Assembly (NCBI RefSeq): GCF_027579695.1 | Contig: NC_083570.1 | Location: 9,410,793 to 9,474,792, forward strand | Source: Neoarius graeffei | Lineage: Eukaryota > Chordata > Actinopteri > Siluriformes > Ariidae | Length of the DNA: 64,000 nt | Direction: 5' to 3' | In this document: positions 57,984-64,000 of the stretch, piece after piece | How the letters are laid out: the number at the start of each line of letters is the position of its first letter | Numbering within the stretch: position 1 is the first letter of the stretch | Program-made: the position numbers and the translations under genes | Notes under the pieces: model-generated | Told to the model about the DNA's origin: nothing | Databases searched by the model: none | Seen by the model: the letters and a program-made list of their open reading frames with translations, nothing else

Positions 57984-60900
57984 GCTGCCAGATCATTAAG
58001 AACATATGTTGTTTTTGGAGACGTTTCCTTCCACAATAAAGAGAAGTGAAGAATGGAGGTGTCATGTTGAGTGTCGCTGACAGCACAGCGCTGGTGAAGT
58101 TCGATATGTTTGATCCATGAATGTATATGAAGGTTAATAGCATTCTAGTAATTTTCTTTCCTGAAGTTTATACAAGAATCAAGTCAAGTTTATTTGTATC
58201 GAACTTTTAACAACAGACATTGCCACAAAGCAGCTTTACAGAAAATTAAAGACTTTGACCATGAGCTAATCCATCCATCCATTATCTGTAGCCGCTTATC
58301 CTGTGCAGGGTCGTGGGCAAGCTGGGGCCTGGCTGGGTGAAAGGTTGGGTACACCCTGGACAATTCGCCAGATCATTGCAGGGCTAACACATAGAGACAA
58401 ACAACTATTCACACTCACACCTATGGTCAATTTAGAGCCACCAATTAGCCTAACCTGCATGGAGCACCAAGAGGACATGCAAGCTCCACACATAAAGGCC
58501 CCCATCAGCCACTGGGCTTGAACCCAGAACCTTCTTACTGTGAGGCGACAGTGCTGTACCACCGTGCCACCACATGAGCTAATTTTATCCCTAATTTATC
58601 CCCAATGAGCAAGCCTGTGGCGACGTTTGCAAGGAAAAACTCCCTCAGGCGACACGAGGAAGAAACCTTTCGAGGAACCAGACTCAAAAGGGAACCCACC
58701 CTCATTTGGGTGATAACTGATAGCATGATTATAAATAACTCTCTTCCATAACTGTGTCCTACAGAGCCACAAATTATAACTGTGTAACCAGGAACTTCAT
58801 TATAGTTTTAACACGAAGTCTGTTTTGTTGAAGTGATAAACTGTTCATTGATGGAAACTTGAGTGCAAAACTGTTCAAGACAACTGCAGTCCTAAAGTTA
58901 GCAAGTCAGCTGTAGTTCTCAGACATAAATATATTACTGTAAGTGTCCAGAGCGTCTTCTAAGTATGACTTTTGACTGTCCATATGGGACCGTCCTCCAC
59001 AGGAGTGATGTGATGAGACTCCAGCCAGAAGTAGGGCATCAGGATGGATCAGGCAGGTCCGAGGAGCAGAAGAGGTCAGCCACACTGGTTTCTCAGGATC
59101 GACATGTAACTCAACAGAGAGAGACAGACAGGAGAGAGAGAGAGAACAAAGGTTGTGAGGTATGCCCAGTGTCACCTAATGAATAAGAACAGTATACATT
59201 TTGCGCTGAGTGCAAGCAGGGACTCTGGCAACACTAACTATGACAGCATAACTAAAAGGGAGAGCCAGAAGGTAACACAGGCATGAGGGAGCCCTGGGAC
59301 ATAAAGCAGCAGCCACTCCACCATCAACAAACCTGAGTGAGTGAGTGAGTGAGTGAGAGTGGGGGACTGACAACATCCATATATCCCAGTTTACCAAAAC
59401 ACTCTATGCTTGAGGACTCACCAGAGTTACTCCTTTACCAAATAAAAAACTATCTTGACTCATCTCTCATTATCTCTAGCCGCTTTATCCTTCTACAGGG
59501 TCGCAGGCAAGCTGGAGCCTATCCCAGCTGACTACGGGCGAAAGGCGGGGTACACCCTGGACAAGTCACCAGGTCATCACAGGGCTGACACATAGACACA
59601 GACAACCATTCACACTCACATTCACACCTACGGTCAATTTGGAGTCACCAGTTAACCTAACCTGCATGTCTTTGGACTGTGGGGGAAACCGGAGCACCCA
59701 GAGGAAACCCACACGGACACGGGGAGAACATGCAAACTCCACACAGAAAGGCCCTCGCCGGCCATGGGGCTCGAACCCAGACCTTCTTGCTGTGAGGTGA
59801 CAGCGCTAACCACTACATCACCGTGCCGCCACTATCTTGACTGAAAAGATATATTTTCAGCCTAGACTTAAACACTGAGACTGTGTCTGAGTCCTGAACA
59901 CTACTTGGAAGGTTGTTCTATAACTGTGGGGCTTTGTAAGAAAAGGCTCTGCCCCCTGATGTTGCCTTCACTATATGAGGTACCAACAAATAACCTGCAC
60001 CGTTTGATCTAAGTAGGCATGGCGGGTCATAAAGGACAGTGGCGGTTCTAGACCAAAATTACTAGGGGGGCCGAGGTGGGGCCAGTGTTTTTTCAGGGGG
60101 GCACATATAAGGACAAAACATGGCAATATTTAAGTGTTCAAAATGTTTTGTTTAGTTTATTTAAAACCAAAACAACATACATTGAGCATAAATACAATGA
60201 GATAAACATTCTCTCTCAATAGCCTGAACATAAAATAAATTGTGCTCAATAAATCTTAAAACCATGTTTCTCTTTTTTGTAAAATAAGATTTCTATTTTT
60301 GCATACAATGAACCTTTTCTTCAGATGTGGCTGTAATGGAGTGTCGTCCAAGCACTTGCTGATATCTGGAGAAAGATGAATACAGTAAATATGAGAGTGC
60401 GACTGAGAACAACATTTATTTATCATTATTCATTTATTAATTTATTATTATATCTATTATTTTTATTTTATATTTATTAATTATTATTCAGACTTCACAC
60501 TTTCAGGCTAGGCTATATGAATTGTAGGCCGACACCGCTCACACACACACATTTGTTCAACATCACAAACCTGATGGTGCTGTACTTGATATGCATGGTG
60601 AATCTGGTTGTCCCAATGACTCGTTGGGTTGTCCCTCATTCTGTCCCTCAATCTGATCCTGAATGTCTTCATCCTCACTCTCAGATTGCCTTTCAGATGC
60701 CTCACTTTCCACCTCTCCAACCACCACCTCTGGCTCTCTCTCCTCTTTCATAATCTTCATCTTCCTTACTCTCTCTATGTTGCTTTTTGCCAACAGGGGC
60801 AAAAAAGGACATAATGTCCTTCTTGCTCCTTTTCATGATGACAGCCTACAGTAGGCCTATACTAAAAAGTAAACAGAGAGGAATGTAGCCTCTACATATC

Positions 60901-63802
60901 ACAAGGCCATTCAAGTTTTACAAGCAGGTTAAACACTGTCTGTTATTTTACCCATTTCCCAAAAATATTAAGTTAGGCTACTTATTGCTGTGCAACGCAC
61001 TTTTAAGAAAGCACAATAAAACGGATTTATTATTGTAGTGAACAACAACAGTCAAACACGGATATGTGCAAACACTGACGTTACAAAATTGAATAATTTT
61101 CCTTACCTTCGCTTCTTTGCAGTAGCCTAGTCCTTGCAGGGCTGCAGCTGTTATCTCTCACATCCGAAGTTTACAATTCGTGCTGCTGCTGGTCTTTCTG
61201 CTGCAGGTAACAGTGTGCGTGTAGCGCTTTAAGGAGTCCGTGTAGAACACTCCGTCATGTCAGTTCCGATCTTTGAGCCAGCGCATGTCGAAATTAATAA
61301 ATCTTATTATCTGTTCAGCACAGGGGCCACAACAGGGGCCAGGAGCAATTTTACAGGGGCACTGGCCCCCCTGGCCCCCGTTTAAAACCGCCTATGATAA
61401 AGGACCAGAAGTTTGTTCAGGTACTGTGGCGCAAGACCATTCAGTGCTTTAAAGGTCAATAGTAGTATTGTATAATCAATACGAAATTTGATTGGGAGCC
61501 AATGCACTGTGGATAAGACAGGGGTGATGTGGTCATATCTTCTAGTTCTAGTAAGGACCGTTGTTGCTGCATTTTGAACTAACTGGAGCTTGTTTATGCA
61601 CTTATTGGAACATCCAGACAGTAAGGCATTACAGTCATCCAACCTGGAGGTAAGAAAAGCATGAACTAGTTTTTCTGCATCTTACTGACATTAAATTTCT
61701 TATCTTAGTGATATTTCTGAGATGAAAGAAAGCTATCTGGGTAATGTTATCATTATGAGTTTCAAATGAAAGACTGGAGTCAATGATCACACTGAGGTCT
61801 TTTACTGCTGCACATGAAGAAACAGAAAGGTCATCCAGAGTTACTGTGTAATCAGAAAACTTACTTCTAGCTGCATGAGATCAGAGTACAAGTACTTGTG
61901 TCTTGTCAGAATTAAGCAGAAGGAAGTTAATAAGCATCCAGTGTCTAATGTCCTTTACACATTCCTCAATTCTATTAAGCTGATGTGTCTCATCTGGCTT
62001 TGCAGAAACTTACAACTGTGTGTCATCAGCATAACAGTGGAAACTAATACCATGCTTATACCATACCCAGAGGTAACATATATACTGTAAAGAAAAAAGC
62101 AGTGGACCTAAGACAGAACCTTGTGGAACACCAAACTTTACCTCAGCATGCATAGAAAAATCAGCATATACATCAAGAAACTGATAGCGATCAGTTAAAT
62201 AAGAGCTGAGCCAGGAGAGGGCCGTTCCCTTAACTCCCACAACATTTTCTAGTCTATCCAGGAATATGAAATGATCAATAGTGTCAAAGTCTGCACTAAG
62301 GTCAAGCAACACAAGCAGCGAGACACAGTCCAGATCAGATGCCAACAACAGGTCATTTACTACTTTAACCAGTGCTGTCTCTGTGCTATGATGAGGTCTA
62401 AATCCTGACTGATACATTTCATGGTTGTTATTCCGATGTAAATATGAGCATAACTGCTGTGCCACAGCTTTTTCTAGGATCTTGGAGATAAAGGGGAGGT
62501 TTGATAATGGCCTTTCATTGGGCTGACAGGGGTCGAGGTCAGGTTTTTTAATCAGGGGTTTGATAACTGCAAGTTTAAAGGATTTGCGTATGTAGCCAAT
62601 TCTAAGGGAAGAATTGATTATTTCTAGAAGAGCTTAAATTGCTTCTGGTATTATCTGTTTGAAGAGACATGTAGGTAAGGGATTAGTACACAAGAAGAAG
62701 ATTTTGATGTGGAAATTAATGAAATTAATTTGATTTCTCGAAGAGGAGTAAAACATTCTAATTGCTGAGCTTATACAGTTATATTGTTAACGACTGGGTT
62801 ATTTAAGTTGTCTGGGCTTAAATGAGTAGTTTGAATTTTTTTGTTGGATAGTTTCAATTTTGTGATTGAAAAAAAATTATGACGTTGTTGCTGCTGCATA
62901 TTGCAGGTGCATGTGTGTCTGTAGTGGTCTTTTTCTTAGTTAATTTTGCTACAGGATTAAAAAGGAATCTAGGATTATTTTGTTATCTTTGATTAGGGTG
63001 GAGAGATACATTGATCTTGCAGCACGAGGAGCTTTTCTATACTTCAGGAAGCTCTCCTTCCATGCTAATTTGAATACGACCAATTCTACAAGGAATATCA
63101 TCTAATTGTGTAATCTCCTGCTCTCTCTCTGATATAATGTGTAAGAAACTGAGGGTGTGAGAGAGTGTCAATATGAGGCACTAATGAATTACTGGTTTAA
63201 TTATGACCCATTGTACCCCAGTGTTTAATACACGATAAACTTTATTGCGCAACATCTCTTTTCTTTCAGATTTCTGTTATCTGACTCTGGATCCCAACAC
63301 GGCACATGGTTCCCTCCGTCTGTGTGAGAAGGACAGAGCGGTGAGACGCAGTTATAAAGAGAAGCTGTTCCCTTGTCACCCTGAGAGGTTTACCTCCATC
63401 GCTCAGGTGTTGTGTAAGGAGAGTGTGTGTGGACGCAGTTACTGGGAGGTGGAAAGGAGCAGTGAGGGATGTGTGTACATCTCAGTCTCATATAAAGGGA
63501 CCAATAAAAAAGAGCAGCCCAGACGGACCATATTTGGGTACAACGATCAGTCGTGGAGTCTGGTGTGTTCTCGGACTCCTCTTCATTTCTATCACAACAA
63601 CATTAAGACCGAGTTCGGAGTTCCGTCACCTTCCAGAATAGGAGTGTATGTGGATCACAGTGCAGGAACTCTGTCCTTCTACAGCGTCTGTGACAGGATG
63701 AAGCTCCTCCACAGAGTCCACACCACATTCACTCAGCCTCTATACGCTGGGTTTACTCTGTGGGCTCCTGAATCAGTTGTCAGGTTTTCTGATCCACAAT
63801 AA
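56281..63802 (+). CDS. finTRIM-type gene without B-box (copy B)
   Basis: Exons: 56281-56592, 56923-57024, 57153-57386, 57464-57590, 57826-57879, 63270-63802; 453 residues, all phases intact. Domain order as in copy A: RING, coiled coil, PRY/SPRY, no B-box. About seven amino-acid differences from copy A: T for I after KKK in exon 1, I for L at the start of exon 3, N for H in [10 protein letters not shown] for V in AIWMN, and in the last exon YKEK for YKVK, VLCKES for VLCRES, SVCDRM for SVSDRM. The last intron has grown to 5.4 kb through a SINE and a hAT-type insertion. The 5' flank keeps about 80 bp lost in copy A, including a TTTTTAAAG stretch. Confidence 0.88.
57893..57980 (+). repeat. CT/CA compound microsatellite
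   Basis: A CT-rich run passes into about 27 CA units, starting 14 bases after the donor of the short TRIM exon 5. Copy A has a much shorter version (about 20009-20046). Confidence 0.9.
58271..58573 (-). mobile_element. tRNA-type SINE nested in the L2 fossil (copy B)
   Basis: Counterpart of 20336-20638 with the same ATGAGCTAAT target duplication (58261-58270 and 58574-58583). Confidence 0.8.
59461..59830 (-). mobile_element. tRNA-derived SINE (copy B only)
   Basis: Target duplication ACTATCTTGACT at 59449-59460 and 59831-59842; copy A has it once (about 21511-21522). Head at the right, minus strand; same family as 24714-25089. Confidence 0.93.
60037..61396. mobile_element. hAT-type non-autonomous element (copy B only)
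   Basis: Exact 8-bp target duplication ATAAAGGA at 60029-60036 and 61397-61404; copy A has it once (about 21708). The ends are CAGTGGCGGTTCTAG and, reversed, CATAGGCGGTTTTAAA, followed on both sides by G-rich GGGGGGCC blocks. The interior has an acidic minus-strand stretch (about 60800-60560; [20 protein letters not shown]), but no BED finger or catalytic domain is recognised. Probably a deletion derivative. Confidence 0.85.
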
Positions 63803-63864
63803 TGGATCATTAATGTATATTATCCTGTACTGAGTGCTGTGGAGTTCTGGTCTGAAGGTGTTGA

Positions 63865-64000
63865 TTAATTCCCTATAACAGCAGCTCTGACAGGAGTGCA
63901 GCTGCAAATCATTAGTGTTTCTATAGTAACAGCTCGTGTGTGTTTCTCACAAGCATTCCACCTAAAATACTCTCTTACTGCCACTCGACATGAACATGGT
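63865..64000. repeat. TRIM copy B 3' flank with dispersed repeat
   Basis: Contains AACAGCAGCTCTGACAG and TTCTATAGTAACAGCTC, the same repeat seen at 23900-24000 and inverted at 28090-28230. It is cut by the window edge. Confidence 0.55.

Larger units (their letters stand above)
58178..63115 (-). mobile_element. L2-type LINE fossil in the last TRIM intron (copy B)
   Basis: Same element as 20243-23150, with the RT pieces [19 protein letters not shown] and [12 protein letters not shown] here joined to a following YADDTQL box in one open stretch (62465-62010) that copy A lost by deletion. It is interrupted by SINEs at 58271-58573 (shared with copy A) and 59461-59830 (private) and by the hAT-type element at 60037-61396. 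It is still a fossil, with several breaks. Confidence 0.8.
40309..64000. repeat. Segmental duplication, copy B
   Basis: This is a direct copy of 1-24046 and is cut by the right window edge. Private insertions are a SINE holding a nested element (50253-51892), a SINE at 55074-55446, a SINE at 59461-59830 and a hAT-type element at 60037-61396. All have an uninterrupted empty site in copy A. Copy B has lost about 127 bp at the distal end of a transposon remnant before CFAP206 exon 6 of this model. CFAP206 and TRIM stay open in both copies with about five and seven amino-acid differences, which fits a fairly recent duplication (inference). Confidence 0.95.

Noticed and set aside
57785-58049. Overlapping open frames of 71-83 codons on both strands
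   Set aside because: Low-complexity translation of the CT/CA microsatellite.
1-64000. CRISPR array, integron or bacterial defence system
   Set aside because: No evenly spaced repeats with unique spacers and no prokaryotic gene arrangement; all repeats are transposons, SINEs or microsatellites.

Overview
The window is teleost fish DNA, probably an otophysan such as a catfish or cyprinoid (inference). It holds intron-rich host genes, a finTRIM-type TRIM family, and a very dense load of Tc1, hAT, pogo-like, ISL2EU-like, L2 and tRNA-SINE elements. There are no bacterial-type operons, no CRISPR array and no stand-alone RNA gene. All gene models below were built by hand from splice sites and reading frames.

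The layout is dominated by a direct segmental duplication. Bases 1-24046 (copy A) reappear at 40309-64000 (copy B). Both copies run off the window, so the outer junctions are not visible. Each copy carries, in order: a Tc1 transposon split by a 1.8 kb insertion; a 2.7 kb THAP-coding transposon fossil; the last eight exons of the ciliary gene CFAP206 (461 codons, open in both copies); and a six-exon TRIM gene (RING, coiled coil, PRY/SPRY, no B-box). Insertions present in only one copy date to after the duplication. Copy A alone has a 4.4 kb hAT element with an apparently intact three-exon transposase. Copy B alone has three tRNA-SINE insertions, one of them carrying a further nested element, and a 1.36 kb hAT-type element.

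The 16 kb between the copies (24047-40308) holds an inverted, full-length TRIM gene (RING, B-boxes, coiled coil, PRY/SPRY; 567 codons). It also holds a fragmented non-LTR retrotransposon, a duplicated relic of the TRIM 3' flank broken by a second Tc1, a SINE with a tRNA-like head and a 5S-rRNA-like tail, and a 1.4 kb ISL2EU-like DNA transposon that keeps a THAP exon at one end and a YqaJ-family exon at the other.

The host genes are one ciliary axoneme gene and three putative E3-ligase/antiviral-type TRIM genes. They share no evident pathway and are neighbours because the block was duplicated. The most notable signals are the B-box loss by an exact in-frame 282-nt exon difference, the mosaic relationship between the central and flanking TRIM genes, the complete young hAT with a matching empty site, and the layered insertion history that lets the duplication be ordered in time.
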